A stretch of DNA of 64,000 bases from Ruegeria sp. HKCCD7303 (GTDB lineage: Bacteria; Pseudomonadota; Alphaproteobacteria; Rhodobacterales; Rhodobacteraceae): positions 186,001 to 250,000 of the forward strand of contig NZ_WVRE01000005.1 of assembly GCF_013111185.1 (NCBI RefSeq), written 5' to 3'. Of this stretch, positions 31,401 through 38,473 are shown in pieces. Position 1 is the stretch's first letter. The number at the start of each line of letters is the position of its first letter. The translations under genes were made by a program, and so were the position numbers. Under the pieces are notes generated by a model, which was not told the origin of the DNA, ran no database searches, and saw only the letters and a list, made by a program, of their open reading frames with translations.

Positions 31401-33426
31401 CGCCTGAGGCGGTTGGAGAAACGTTAAAACCACCATTGCCGCCGCCGCCTCCAAGCGATTGCGCAACAAACCCGCTGGACGCGAAACCTTTGGTCAAAAT
31501 GGTGCCGTTGGACGTCAAAGTGACAGCACCACCATTGCCGCCGGTATCACCCGATCCACCCAGACCGACGCTGACCGCGCCACTGGCGGTACCCGCACCC
31601 GAGAGAACAGGAGCCACGTTGAACCCGCCGTTGCCGCCACCGCCACCGATGGATTGCGCGACGACACCCGAAGATTGATCTCCGCGCGTCTCAACAGCGT
31701 TGTTTGACGTGGCTTTGACGGTGCTGCCGTCGCCTCCACCACCACCATTTCCACCCAAGCCGACAGACACTCCGCCGCCAGCGGTGCCCGATCCCTGGAC
31801 TGACGCACTGACGTTGAAGCCGCCATTGCCGCCGCCACCGCCGATAGACTGCGCCAGAATGGCCGTTGATCCGTTGCCCCGCGTCAATACCGTGCCGCCA
31901 GAAGTCAAAGTAACTGCGCCACCGTTGCCACCGCCACTGCCGGTACCACCCAAGCCAACGCTCACCGCGCCTGACCCGACGCCCGCACCAGCCCCGGTGC
32001 CCGAAACGTTGAAGCCGCCATTGCCGCCGCCGCCGCCGATCGATTGCGCGACCACGCCCGAGGAACGATCCCCAGCCGTTTCTATTGAATTGGTTGTGGT
32101 CAGGGTGACAGTGCCACCGATCGCACCAGTGCCACCATCACCGCCCAAACCAACGCTTACAGCACCGCTGCCCACACCTGCACCTGCCAGGGACGCGCTG
32201 ACGTTGAAACCACCGTTGCCGCCGCCGCCACCGACCGATTGCGCCAGAACCGCAGTAGAATCCTCGCCGCTTGTGCGGACTGTACCCGTAACTTGCCCGG
32301 TCACGGTTTTACCGACACCGCCGCCTGCGCCGCCGCCGCCCAAGCCAACGGAAACGGCACCGCCACCCGCACCAGCACCCGCTATTCCGGCTGTGACGTT
32401 GAAACCCCCATTACCGCCACCGCCGCCGATGGACTGAAACACCACACCACTTGACGCATCAGCCAGTGTTGTAACGTTTCCAGCAACCTGGCCTTCTACG
32501 ATACCGCCATCACCGCCCGAGGCACCATTGCCCCCCAGCCCGACTCCAATCGTACCGGCTCCGGCCCCCGCCGCGGCGACACCTGCGGTGACGTTGAAAC
32601 CACCGTTACCACCACCGCCGCCGATGGATTGCACCACCACACCCGTCGAACGCAGACCCTCGGTTCGGACATCTCCATTGACACGGATACCTGAAACAGT
32701 GCCACCGTTGCCCCCGTTGCCACCCGAGCCTCCCAGCCCGACGTTGACTGTTCCAGCACCCGCACCACCAGCCGCCAAACCTGCCGCGACGCTGAACCCA
32801 CCGTTGCCGCCACCGCCACCGATGGACTGAACGACAACCGCCCCGGAATCGTTTCCACGCGTTGTAACATTTGCACCGACCTGCGCGGTCACGGTGCCGC
32901 CGATGCCGCCACCGCCGGATTTGCCACCCAGGCCGACGTTCACGGACCCGGCAGCTGCGCCGCCGATATTGGCGCTGGCCCCGATGCTGTAACCGCCATT
33001 ACCACCGCCGCCACCGACGGATTGCGCAACAACACCGCTGGAAAACGCGCCGTTGGTCTCGATGTATGAGCCACCCGCGACCAAAGTGACCTTGCCCCCG
33101 GTCCCGGCCCCGCCTCCATTTCCACCAACGCTGACTTTGACCCCAGCGGATGCTCCGCCGCTGGCACTGATCCCGGCCGCGATGCTACCGCCACCGTTAC
33201 CACCGCCGCCACCGACGGATTGCGCAATAATCGCGCTTGAGTTTGTGCCGGTCGTCGTCACATCCGCACTGGTCGAGACCTTTACGATCCCGCCATTCCC
33301 AGCACTGCCAGCCTGGCCACCAATTCCGACCGAGACATTGCCGGAAAACAGCGCTGACGCACCGCCGGTTGCCGCAACAGCCAAACCGCCATTGCCTCCA
33401 CCACCGCCAACAGACTGGAACAGCAT
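22420..33426 (-). CDS. 3' fragment of the autotransporter, as read
   Basis: 3668 codons containing about 46 repeats and the C-terminal autotransporter barrel. The first methionine lies inside a repeat (MLFQSVGGGGGNGG) with no ribosome binding site, and the same frame is open further upstream, so this is a continuation and not a separate gene. No signal peptide is present. The linker before the barrel (SSIDLVVTPDYSTQGMNVNQAAIGDYINQ region) and the barrel strands are typical for the family. Confidence 0.7.
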   Translation of the reverse strand: MLFQSVGGGGGNGGLAVAATGGASALFSGNVSVGIGGQAGSAGNGGIVKVSTSADVTTTGTNSSAIIAQSVGGGGGNGGGSIAAGISASGGASAGVKVSVGGNGGGAGTGGKVTLVAGGSYIETNGAFSSGVVAQSVGGGGGNGGYSIGASANIGGAAAGSVNVGLGGKSGGGGIGGTVTAQVGANVTTRGNDSGAVVVQSIGGGGGNGGFSVAAGLAAGGAGAGTVNVGLGGSGGNGGNGGTVSGIRVNGDVRTEGLRSTGVVVQSIGGGGGNGGFNVTAGVAAAGAGAGTIGVGLGGNGASGGDGGIVEGQVAGNVTTLADASSGVVFQSIGGGGGNGGFNVTAGIAGAGAGGGAVSVGLGGGGAGGGVGKTVTGQVTGTVRTSGEDSTAVLAQSVGGGGGNGGFNVSASLAGAGVGSGAVSVGLGGDGGTGAIGGTVTLTTTNSIETAGDRSSGVVAQSIGGGGGNGGFNVSGTGAGAGVGSGAVSVGLGGTGSGGGNGGAVTLTSGGTVLTRGNGSTAILAQSIGGGGGNGGFNVSASVQGSGTAGGGVSVGLGGNGGGGGDGSTVKATSNNAVETRGDQSSGVVAQSIGGGGGNGGFNVAPVLSGAGTASGAVSVGLGGSGDTGGNGGAVTLTSNGTILTKGFASSGFVAQSLGGGGGNGGFNVSPTASGAGTGAGSVSVGLGGSGAGGGDGSTVTASSTENVVTMGAASVGILAQSVGGGGGNGGFNVSPALAGAGTGAGAITVGLGGSGGSGGTGGVVGLTVANSVRTEGNQSSAVVAQSIGGGGGNGGFNVSASVGGAGTGSGAAAVGLGGRGTGGGNASSVTANVTGNLVTLGETSSGLLAQSVGGGGGNGGMNISVAVAAAGTGSGGASVGLGGASGTGGDGGTVQATLTGDVSTQGNESGGFIAQSLGGGGGNGGMNVSATVTVAGKGSGGASVGLGGSGGSGGDANTATGTVVGNVNTAGNNSGGVLVQSAAGGGGNGGLNVSAAVNLSGTGGGAVGVGIGGSGGSGGNANAATGTVTGDVTTTGDTSTGVLVQSVGGGGGNGGVNISGALSIARTGSGAAGIGVGGFGGSGGTSGTVNSTVAGNISTSGTRSAGVIAQSLGGGGGNGATNVSGAISVASNYSGGLGVGVGGFGGNGGAADNVTQQVTGNVTTAGDDSVGILTQSLGGGGGNGGVNISSALSLSRSTNAAVGIGVGGFGGGGADAGVLTQSTVTGGVRTDGDRSTGVLTQSLGGGGGNGGTNVSASVSISQQNGGGISLGVGGFGGGAGNAGDVISSLRSSTNAGGTSSIVTTGADSIGVIAQSVGGGGGNGGLNVSGAVSLSGKSGAAVGLGLGGFGGGGGDAGTVKLDVQSDVVTAGDGSHGLFAQSVGGGGGTGGTNVSGTLSLTKPSGSSTIFSVAAGVGGFGGAGGNAQSVDLDYTGNVQAVPMVISNGTSTVDQSKGASGIIAQSLGGSGGDGGINVSGGLAISGKPGAGLTDQSKSYAAVVGVGGFGGGGGDAGGVSIDIGAGSTIRAHGTGQSGLLAQSVGGGGGNGGMNVSGGIVSDSSLIVGVGGFAGNGGKAGDVTVTSQANITVTTNPDDISIPNTTTFEDKLRDFLGNTIVDQTQELTSTFGLERLFIDMGVFNEEKQDTDGSAGLLAQSIGGGGGNGGLNVSGGIALSKDGKIPSVTFGVGGFGGNGNISGNVAVDHAGAVSVAGNWKHGVLAQSIAGGGGNGALNVTGQLNYGDSNNSSGKTDLSIVGGLGGHGGTGADAGDVTVTQTGNISTNGYHARGLFAQSIGGGGGTGGINATFVGTKDSSPIAMGIGGFGGGGGDAGNVTVARGTSTAAAGTITTDGAGSHGIEASSIGGGGGDAGINAVVGFSKTTGSQSNGGTGDSSGRKTPTNTGVDDSVIANYNAVLDELEGKVNPADSSGNKTGVSAVVAIGGSAGTAGDGGTIDVDHYGNVLTKQDGSHGIFGQSIGGGGGNAALNLGMTYELASDATNKGFGLAIGGGVGNGGDGGTVDLRHTGDITTQGANSHGLFAQSVGGGGGNAGYNSASTSVDGGNVNIQIGRVGGTGGMGGNVYASSNGIIATQGNSSYGFFAQSIGNGGGNSTSTSVSIGTPKTGDSKGNKASLSVGLEGGTGGEAGDVTAVVAGTVSTQGTDAHAVFAQAVGGGGGTGGKASNSAGKGTSIALSIGGSGGTGGLGGKVDLTNTARIATFGDRSNGLLAQSIGGAGGTGGMVQAGQSNLDTIKAVVNPSTVGTTASINVGGTGGDGMTSDTVTVDSDGIITTQGTMSHGIFAQSVGGGGGMGGVVENRIISLRKDIGNTATLSIGGNGGTGATSAAVAITNRDLIQTVGDKSVGVYAQSVGGGGGDAQQVRNIILGRSSDGATTNAILIGGTGGTGGAGSTVTVVNTVDGTILTDGAESHGIFAQSVGGGGGTGGSTISVDGRYGGAEASTRRALQFGLGGSGGTGGIGSTVSVTNAGTILTKGAGAHGIFAQSIGGGGGSGGSSITGTLRLKTGSNSSPTAQLNIGGSGGSGNVAGNVIVSNSGDIQVDGAGAYGVKAQSVGGGGGSGGLAVSIDVNDLNNTMTGKSYSKIAIGGSGGSGADGGDVTVNHTGTIVVNAQNGFGIHAQSVGGGGGNAGYSVSSPLISALDYTISQALGARTGTTGSVGAVTVNSTGDILVNGEGAQAVFAQSVNGGGGNANTTVDFTARTSGATGSVVHSDIALGGDDVSGTSGNQVAQTHNGNIATTRDRSTALMLQSVGGGGGAAATNVDVEDGDAIDISARLGAINTNDASGGDVTGSRTGDVGTGGAFSSAGTVQSIGGGGGKLVLNSNGSGVAGTERAASVILGADPSFNNDGGAISLSLDGDVFTSGDRAFGQTIQSIGAGGGEVVISGLGATDVTLGAQDGSTGDGGNVDFTNIGDMTTSGQGSHGFVIQSIGGGGGIVSTNMAQSRITVGLSTNNGGNGGDIDFTQTGSIVTTGQDAIGVLAQSLGGGGGMVDSVFRGAAGGAGSGGAIDMALSGNIMSVGAGGIGVLAQSDGRDGAGAITLGLDGVVMGGTGQADSVASIIVDGGTNNTLSLSANSVLLAGNNQLLNGGDGNDLVTLSGAALGNLNLGAGSNGLTLANGGALYALDVIDLGSAGFMQVNGDFVLGANWGLNTAFTSSVQASNFAFYGNVSQTLDLIGSLAFGNTATSTFDVYFLTSGASGGNSDLINVTGNATIGGTLTPQLNTLQRALPLVIINPNGAAADAGTTIRDTVVLDYSIGLNGSTSDGSSIDLVVTPDYSTQGMNVNQAAIGDYINQVLNGQGSVAQGELFALIGNMQSEANVIAAINSLSTSDYASDLVDAYYGTRVFADTLHNCERFTDYQIGNNPRNCAWFSGGRSFLDRNQTGVYDALDINATNLSAGVRMPVGDELYAGFAVGHDQMSLSNGSSYNATGDRFNLGASLTKYTGAWSFAAQLSAGWSDYDTLSAGGIVGVLPGGTVVNTTGVSEITHKTNHQNLRLSFAYDHRFDGGRSYLRPELSFDAMRLATESNGQATLSGVTLQDDSNMIYSLMPTIELGTEQILSGTQKLRASLRAGAILSSDDTVSVTAGFAGASAADGGFVNTSYVGDSHGVISARLGLFALDDSRFINLSVDHMLGDSTEALQVGLGLGVQF

Positions 33427-34860
33427 GCCGGTTGACCGGTTCCCTGTTGTGACAACCGTACCTTCGAAACCCGCGGCAACGGCTGCGCCACTGCTGTCAA
33501 ACTGACCAACCGTGACGTTACCGCCTTTGCCACCTGTACTGCCGTCACCTCCAACGCCAACTGCCAGAGAGCCAGAAACCGGACCGCCGGACCGCCGGAT
33601 ACCGCAACCGAAACCGCGTATCCGCCATTACCGCCACCACCGCCGACAGACTGTAACATGATGCCGGTTGAATCGTCTCCTCCGGTTTGCACCGAAGCCG
33701 AACCGCCGCCAGCAAGCGTTACATTGCCGCCGTCCCCACCACTGCCCGCCGATCCGCCGACGGAAACTGAGGCAGCGCCAAAAGCGCCTACAGCAACCGA
33801 AACGGCCCCGCCGCCGTTGCCGCCACCGCCACCAACAGATTGCGCAAAAACACCTGTGGATCGCGCGCCCGACGTCTGGATCGCCGAAGGCTGGCTGCCG
33901 TCTGTGTTGGAAAGGGTGACGTTGACGTCACCACCTTTGCCACCAGCTCCGCCATCGCCACCGATGGCGACGCCTACAAAGGCCCCAACGGACCCGGACG
34001 AACCGCCATTACCGCCGCCGCCGCCGATAGACTGGGCCAAGATGCCCATCGCATCGTCGCCACCCGTGGTGATGATTCCATCGTTTACAATGGTCACGGT
34101 CGAACCGCTGCCGCCGCCGCTGCCGTTGCCGCCAACAGACACCATGCCGCCGGACGATCCCCCGTCACCGCCACCGCCGCCAATGGATTGAGCGATGATG
34201 CCACGCGCGCCATCCCCTTGGGTGACGATGCGCCCGAAGTTGCTGACGCTGACAGCCGCACCTGTACCGCCGCGAGACCCAGTGCCGCCGATCGCCACCA
34301 AACCGTAAGAATTTGCACCGGTACCACCGCTGCCGCCAATCGACTGTGCCATCACCCCGTCAGCTCCGGCACCAAGTGTCAGTATGCTGCCCGAACCCAG
34401 CACCGACACGCTGACGGCGCTACCGCTGCCCCCATTTGATCCGACACCACCCAGCGACAGGGACACAAGGCCCCCTGCTGTTCCACCGGAACCGCCACCG
34501 CCACCGATGGACTGGGCAACGATCCCACGAGAGAAATTGCCCCGTGTTTCAAGGGCCCCTCCATGCGAGACCGACACCTGCCCGCCGTTGCCGCCGTTGT
34601 CCGCGCCACCAATCAACGAGACCAAAAGGTTGCCATTTGTCCCGGCAGAGCCGCCAGAACCACCGACTGATTGCGCCAGAATACCATTAGCGAAGTTGCC
34701 CGTGGTCAGGATGCTACCCGTGGAAGTCGTTTTAACCACCACGTTGCCACCACTGCCGCCGTAACCGCCGCTGCCAGAGGATCCAACCAATCCCCATTGC
34801 GAACCGCCATTGCCGCCATTGTTCGACACACTCAGCGCATAGATACCGTCGGCAAAGTCT
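24290..34860 (-). repeat. Tandem degenerate repeats of about 195 bp within the autotransporter
   Basis: About 53-55 units, most with a QS(V/I/L)GGGGGNGG core, spaced about 65 codons in the centre of the array and more variably toward both ends. The central units (about 30.2-33.0 kb) are the most alike, suggesting recent duplication or conversion. The repeats are in frame, so recombination between them would change adhesin length without stopping translation. Positions of the outer boundaries are approximate. Confidence 0.8.
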
Positions 34861-35750
34861 CCGCTGGTCGAAATCGACCCGCTTTGGGTGAGTGTCACAT
34901 TTCCGCCATCGGCCGAGTGCCCTCCAGTGCCGCCACCGGGCGCTGCAAAGCCGCTTCCGCCATTACCGGCCTGACCGCTGCGGCTGAACGCAAAAATACC
35001 TTCATTGCCAACACCTGACGTCTGGATTGTGCTGCTCGAGGTTTGCGTGGCATTAACCGTCCCACCCTTTCCACCGTCACCACCATCACGGCCATCCCAG
35101 AAGCTCAGGTAGGAATCTCCACCGTCTCCGCCATCTCCTCCAACGCTTCCGATTTCCCACCCGATATTGCTGGTGGCGTTGACATCGCTACTTAAGGATT
35201 GAGACTGAAGCGGGCCATCCTTGCCATCGCCTCCGGAGCCTGGTGGAACCACCAATGCGCCGTCGCGCCCATTGCTGCCATTCTGGCCATAAACAACTTG
35301 GCTCACTCCGTTGGGGCCAGAGACATTCACGGGTGGCGTAACGGTGCCTGCTGTGCCGGTACTGTTGAAGTTGCTGTTGTACTGCGACAACGTCAGTTGG
35401 GTGGAAAGACTTGCCGTTCCTGTTGCCCCGCCACCGCTGATTTGAGCAGTCGTTCCGCTTATAGAAACAATGCTAAAAGCAAGCGGAGGATTGTCCGAAT
35501 TGTAAATCGTGTCACCGGCGCTTTTGACTAAAAAAACGTAGCCGTCCGCCGTTTCAACAAAAGCGGTTGTGCCCGCTGTTGGCTTGGATGCAGGGTCCAC
35601 GATCAGTGCACTTACGGTTGTATCTTTACCCGTCACAGGGTTTGCGACTGTGTCACCAACTTTTGATGATGCTGTCGGTGCAGCAAACAAAGGATTTGAA
35701 ATCAATGCTAAAAACGAAACGGCAACCAGCAAATTCGATTTCTTAGTCAC
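33282..35750 (-). CDS. 5' fragment of the autotransporter, as read
   Basis: 822 codons from a GTG start with GAGG upstream. It carries the signal peptide, a non-repetitive head, and about nine glycine-rich repeats (two degenerate). From about residue 720 (SVAVSGGPAV) the frame is wrong and the remaining about 100 residues lose the repeat character and become Leu/Val/Ala-rich. On its own it has no barrel, so it would be a periplasmic fragment. Confidence 0.7.
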   Translation of the reverse strand: MTKKSNLLVAVSFLALISNPLFAAPTASSKVGDTVANPVTGKDTTVSALIVDPASKPTAGTTAFVETADGYVFLVKSAGDTIYNSDNPPLAFSIVSISGTTAQISGGGATGTASLSTQLTLSQYNSNFNSTGTAGTVTPPVNVSGPNGVSQVVYGQNGSNGRDGALVVPPGSGGDGKDGPLQSQSLSSDVNATSNIGWEIGSVGGDGGDGGDSYLSFWDGRDGGDGGKGGTVNATQTSSSTIQTSGVGNEGIFAFSRSGQAGNGGSGFAAPGGGTGGHSADGGNVTLTQSGSISTSGDFADGIYALSVSNNGGNGGSQWGLVGSSGSGGYGGSGGNVVVKTTSTGSILTTGNFANGILAQSVGGSGGSAGTNGNLLVSLIGGADNGGNGGQVSVSHGGALETRGNFSRGIVAQSIGGGGGSGGTAGGLVSLSLGGVGSNGGSGSAVSVSVLGSGSILTLGAGADGVMAQSIGGSGGTGANSYGLVAIGGTGSRGGTGAAVSVSNFGRIVTQGDGARGIIAQSIGGGGGDGGSSGGMVSVGGNGSGGGSGSTVTIVNDGIITTGGDDAMGILAQSIGGGGGNGGSSGSVGAFVGVAIGGDGGAGGKGGDVNVTLSNTDGSQPSAIQTSGARSTGVFAQSVGGGGGNGGGAVSVAVGAFGAASVSVGGSAGSGGDGGNVTLAGGGSASVQTGGDDSTGIMLQSVGGGGGNGGYAVSVAVSGGPAVRFLALWQLALEVTAVQVAKAVTSRLVSLTAVAQPLPRVSKVRLSQQGTGQPACCSSLLAVVEAMAVWLLRQPAVRQRCFPAMSRSELVARLAVLGMAGS
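33581..33596. repeat. 8-bp tandem duplication causing the autotransporter frameshift
   Basis: GGACCGCC occurs twice in direct succession on the plus strand, followed by a partial third GGA. On the coding strand, deleting one copy turns SGGPAVRFLAL into SGGPVSGSLAVGVGG, restoring the repeat pattern and joining the two frames. It is the product of slipped-strand mispairing or an assembly error; the sequence alone cannot tell which. Confidence 0.8.
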
Positions 35751-35880
35751 CCTGGAGCCTCACAACCATCGCAATCAATTAACACGGCGACCAAGTGCGT
35801 TCCCGAAATACAGACACCTGCAAATCGAGCGCTCCCCATCACCATTTCGTGAAGAATATCTACAATTTAAAGGTGATTAA

Positions 35881-35896
35881 TGTGAATTAGTTCACG
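35881..35896. promoter_or_regulatory. CRP/FNR-type binding site candidate
   Basis: TGTGA-ATTAGT-TCACG differs in one base from the classical TGTGA-N6-TCACA consensus. It lies about 131 bp upstream of the autotransporter start in AT-rich DNA. A cAMP-type activator is plausible because two intact adenylate cyclase genes are in this window, but the link is inferred. Confidence 0.4.
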
Positions 35897-35939
35897 CATA
35901 TACATTTTGTTAATACAATTGCGAAATTACAACATCTTT

Positions 35940-35956
35940 AATATCAAATTGATATT
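35940..35956. promoter_or_regulatory. 17-nt palindrome upstream of the autotransporter
   Basis: AATATCAA and TTGATATT flank a single A, a perfect inverted repeat about 190 bp upstream of the autotransporter start. It could be an operator for an unidentified regulator of adhesin expression. Confidence 0.4.
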
Positions 35957-36158
35957 TTCCGATTTCTCAGAGCTTTGGGGCCCGAGCGCTAAGCGATGCT
36001 TTAACCTCAACTACTTTCTGTCCACAACCACAGATTGACTTTGCCTCCGGGGCTGGATGACAATTGGTTTAGACTTAGAACTCAGTGCCAACTTCGAGAA
36101 TTGCGGGTTGTCTGGTTCAAACCGGATCTTCGCTTGCAAGGCAATCTTGCTGTCACAG

Positions 36159-37415
36159 CTATGCCGCTTCTTGAGCAGCCATGATGGCCAACCCTTCCGC
36201 AACGGCGGTAAAAACTGAGGCAAAGGAATGCTCAGCCGCAGGGAAAATGTTTCGCATCGTTTCCGGCACGACCCCCATCAGACTGGAGCCGCCGACATAG
36301 ACCACCCGATCAATTTGGGCGGCGGTCGCTCCAGCTTGAAGCAGCACTGCATGCGCACCAGACGCCAGCCGCCGTGCATGATCTGAAAGGCTTTCGGCCA
36401 CCAAAGCATCACTGAGCCGAGCCGCCAATCCGGCCTCCAGCATATCAAGTTTGATTGCAGGATCCTGCGCCCCTGCGTTCACCGCGATTTTGCCACGCTC
36501 GACCGCAAAAGCCAGTTCATGCCCCAGCTCGTGCTGAAGCACTGTGGCGAGCCGGGCCAACCGTTCAGGGGACTCGGCCAGTTTTAGCATATCTTCGACC
36601 ATGCGTCGGTTTTGCGCCGTGTACAGAAACGGGATCACCTCCCAAGTTGCACGGTCGTTGAAAATAGCATTGGGGGCTTGTGAACTCCCACTTCCAAAAA
36701 CATCCCGGATCATCGAGCCTTTGCCCAATAGGGGCATCACGTGGTCTATGCTGATCGCACGGTCAAAATCGGTGCCTCCAATTCGCACGCCATGATTGGC
36801 GAGAATCTCAATCCCCGCAGTGCTGCTGTGAAACACCGAAAAGTCGGATGTTCCGCCACCAATATCAACAACCAAGCCAGTGAAAGCCCCATGCCCTGCC
36901 ACACCAGTTGCGATGGCCGCCGCAGCGGGTTCCGGGCAGAAACGAACCTCTGTGAACCCAGCGGCATCGTAGCAGGCTCGCTGGTCGGCTTCGGCTTGCT
37001 CCTCGCGCGGATCGTTCTGCCCGTGAAAGACCACGGGACGCCCAGAGACGACGCGGGTACATGACACGCCAAGCTCGGCCTCGGCCCGTTCCTTAAGCTT
37101 GCGCAGAAATGACCCAATAATTTCAACAAATGTCAGGCGCTCATTCAGAATTTGTCGCTTTTCATGCATCAGCGTGGTGCCCAATACCCGTTTGAGCGCC
37201 CGCATGAAACGCCCCTCGAGACCATCCAGAAGCGCCCTGTTGGCGGGTTCGCCAATCAGGCTTTCGCGCGTTTCGAAATCAAAAAAGAAAGTGGTTGGAA
37301 GTGTTTGCGCCTTGGCATCGAAATGCACCAGACGGGGCACATCTGAGACAACGTAAGCAACGGCTGAATTTGACGTACCAAAGTCAATGCCAATCCACGG
37401 GCGGAAAGGTGCCAT
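36159..37415 (-). CDS. Hsp70-like protein, YegD type
   Basis: 418 residues consisting of the actin-like ATPase domain only: phosphate-1 motif GIDFGTSNSAVAYV at the N-terminus, phosphate-2 VVDIGGGTSDFSV in the middle, adenosine motif VVYVGGSSLMG near the C-terminus, and CPEPAAAAIATG. It lacks the peptide-binding domain of DnaK, like E. coli YegD, whose substrate role is not well defined. It stands alone, about 30-60 bp from the dioxygenase gene. No cofactors (DnaJ, GrpE) are nearby. Confidence 0.82.
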   Translation of the reverse strand: MAPFRPWIGIDFGTSNSAVAYVVSDVPRLVHFDAKAQTLPTTFFFDFETRESLIGEPANRALLDGLEGRFMRALKRVLGTTLMHEKRQILNERLTFVEIIGSFLRKLKERAEAELGVSCTRVVSGRPVVFHGQNDPREEQAEADQRACYDAAGFTEVRFCPEPAAAAIATGVAGHGAFTGLVVDIGGGTSDFSVFHSSTAGIEILANHGVRIGGTDFDRAISIDHVMPLLGKGSMIRDVFGSGSSQAPNAIFNDRATWEVIPFLYTAQNRRMVEDMLKLAESPERLARLATVLQHELGHELAFAVERGKIAVNAGAQDPAIKLDMLEAGLAARLSDALVAESLSDHARRLASGAHAVLLQAGATAAQIDRVVYVGGSSLMGVVPETMRNIFPAAEHSFASVFTAVAEGLAIMAAQEAA

Positions 37416-37477
37416 GGCGCTTATCTCCGAATTGTCTGAGCAAAGGACGCCGGGCGTAAAGTGTTCTTAAGCCATGG

Positions 37478-38440
37478 TCAACCCGATGTGCCAGGGGCGC
37501 CCTCTTGATGCGCCTCATAACTGGCTTCCAGTTCGTTCTTCAGAAAATCGCCAAAGTTCAAAGCCGAGAAGTTGGGCGCACCGGTCCCGGCGAGTGGTGC
37601 GATATTAACGGAGACATGCGGGTCAAAAAAGAATGGAATCGAATAGCGCTCTTGCCCGCTGGAATTGATTACTCGGTGCGGCGTAGACAAGAGCTTGCCA
37701 TTGGATAACCGGTGCAACATGTCTCCGACATTGACCACAAACGCGTCTTCCATCGGCGGCGCGTCGACCCAATGGCCCGCCGGAGTCTGAACCTGCAAGC
37801 CACCAACATCATCCTGCGCCAGCAACGTCAGCACCCCAAAGTCCTTATGAGGCGCCGATCCGAAAAGATCCTCCGGAGCGTGCGCAGACTGCGGCGGATA
37901 GTGCAAAAGCCGCAACCAAATCGTTGGCTCTTCAAACGCGGCCATGATCGAACGATCTGCGGACCCAATTGAAGCCAGCGCCAATCCCAGCAGCTTGTGA
38001 CCCAACTCAGTCATAGCCCGCGCGTAGGCTTCACAGGTTTCGCGAAACCCTTCCAGATCGGGCCACTGGTTTGGCCCCGATAGGTAGACATCGGGGTCAA
38101 CCTCTGCATCCTCGCGCATCATCATGAATGATGCCGACTGGTTAGGCTTTGTGACCTCGGCCAGATCGGAATTCACATCTGTTGACGTGTTGATCGCAAT
38201 ATAACCGCGATGGTTTTTGTCCAGTGCGATCGACTGTTTCGCATCCACTGGTAAAGCATGAAAACGCTTTGACGCATCAAAGATGGCGGCGCGCAAACTG
38301 GGATCCACGCCGTGATTAATCACATAGCCAAACCCGGTCTGACCATAGGCCTCAAGGAATGCCTGCGCCAGTTGGGTTGTGTCTTTGCCACGGATCAGCG
38401 GTGCCAGATCAAGCACCGGTATTTCTGTAAATTCGGTCAT
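37478..38440 (-). CDS. 2-oxoglutarate/Fe(II)-type oxygenase of the isopenicillin-N-synthase-like family
   Basis: About 320 residues. The N-terminal DIOX_N region (IPVLDLAPLI, GFGYVINHGV) and the double-stranded beta-helix core are seen with iron ligands His-x-Asp in APHKDFG and the distal His in STPHRV, plus the RYSIPFFF strand with the 2-oxoglutarate-binding Arg-x-Ser. The ATG at 38440 gives a natural N-terminus; an upstream TTG at 38470 is less likely. It follows the DapA-family gene by 33 bp, so the two may act on one substrate, which is unidentified. Confidence 0.82.
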   Translation of the reverse strand: MTEFTEIPVLDLAPLIRGKDTTQLAQAFLEAYGQTGFGYVINHGVDPSLRAAIFDASKRFHALPVDAKQSIALDKNHRGYIAINTSTDVNSDLAEVTKPNQSASFMMMREDAEVDPDVYLSGPNQWPDLEGFRETCEAYARAMTELGHKLLGLALASIGSADRSIMAAFEEPTIWLRLLHYPPQSAHAPEDLFGSAPHKDFGVLTLLAQDDVGGLQVQTPAGHWVDAPPMEDAFVVNVGDMLHRLSNGKLLSTPHRVINSSGQERYSIPFFFDPHVSVNIAPLAGTGAPNFSALNFGDFLKNELEASYEAHQEGAPGTSG

Positions 38441-38473
38441 CTCAGGTTTTTGGTCCTTCGACCCGTACAAGAT

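Larger units (their letters stand above)
22420..35750 (-). pseudogene. Giant glycine-rich autotransporter adhesin, frameshifted
   Basis: Reconstructed as one gene of about 4440 codons. It has an N-terminal signal peptide (MTKKSNLLVAVSFLALIS, cleaved near LFAAP), a passenger of about 55 repeats, and a C-terminal type Va beta-barrel (about the last 270 residues) ending LGLGVQF with terminal Phe. The consensus repeat is about 65 residues with QSIGGGGGNGGFNVS, VSVGLGG and VTTxG blocks, as expected for a beta-helix. The frame is broken at 33581-33596 by an 8-bp tandem duplication; removing one copy restores the frame exactly. As read, barrel and signal peptide are on separate products, so export is off unless the repeat slips back or the duplication is a sequence error. 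Confidence 0.8.
35751..36158. other. AT-rich promoter region of the autotransporter
   Basis: About 400 bp, clearly richer in A+T than its surroundings, with no gene. It holds a CRP-like site and a perfect palindrome (listed separately). The right half (36000-36158) is less AT-rich, with nothing recognised beyond the Hsp70-like gene end. Confidence 0.5.

Noticed and set aside
28334..34191. Many plus-strand proline-rich open frames (PPLPPPPP type) across the autotransporter
   Set aside because: They are the antisense of glycine-rich GGN codons; they have no starts with ribosome binding sites and repeat with the same period as the real gene.
24290..34860. CRISPR-like regular spacing of repeats
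   Set aside because: The repeats are about 195 bp, coding, and contiguous without unique spacers; they are protein repeats.
33282..35750. The 822-codon autotransporter fragment as an independent gene
   Set aside because: Its last about 100 residues abruptly lose repeat character and the repeat pattern continues in another frame at the exact site of an 8-bp duplication.
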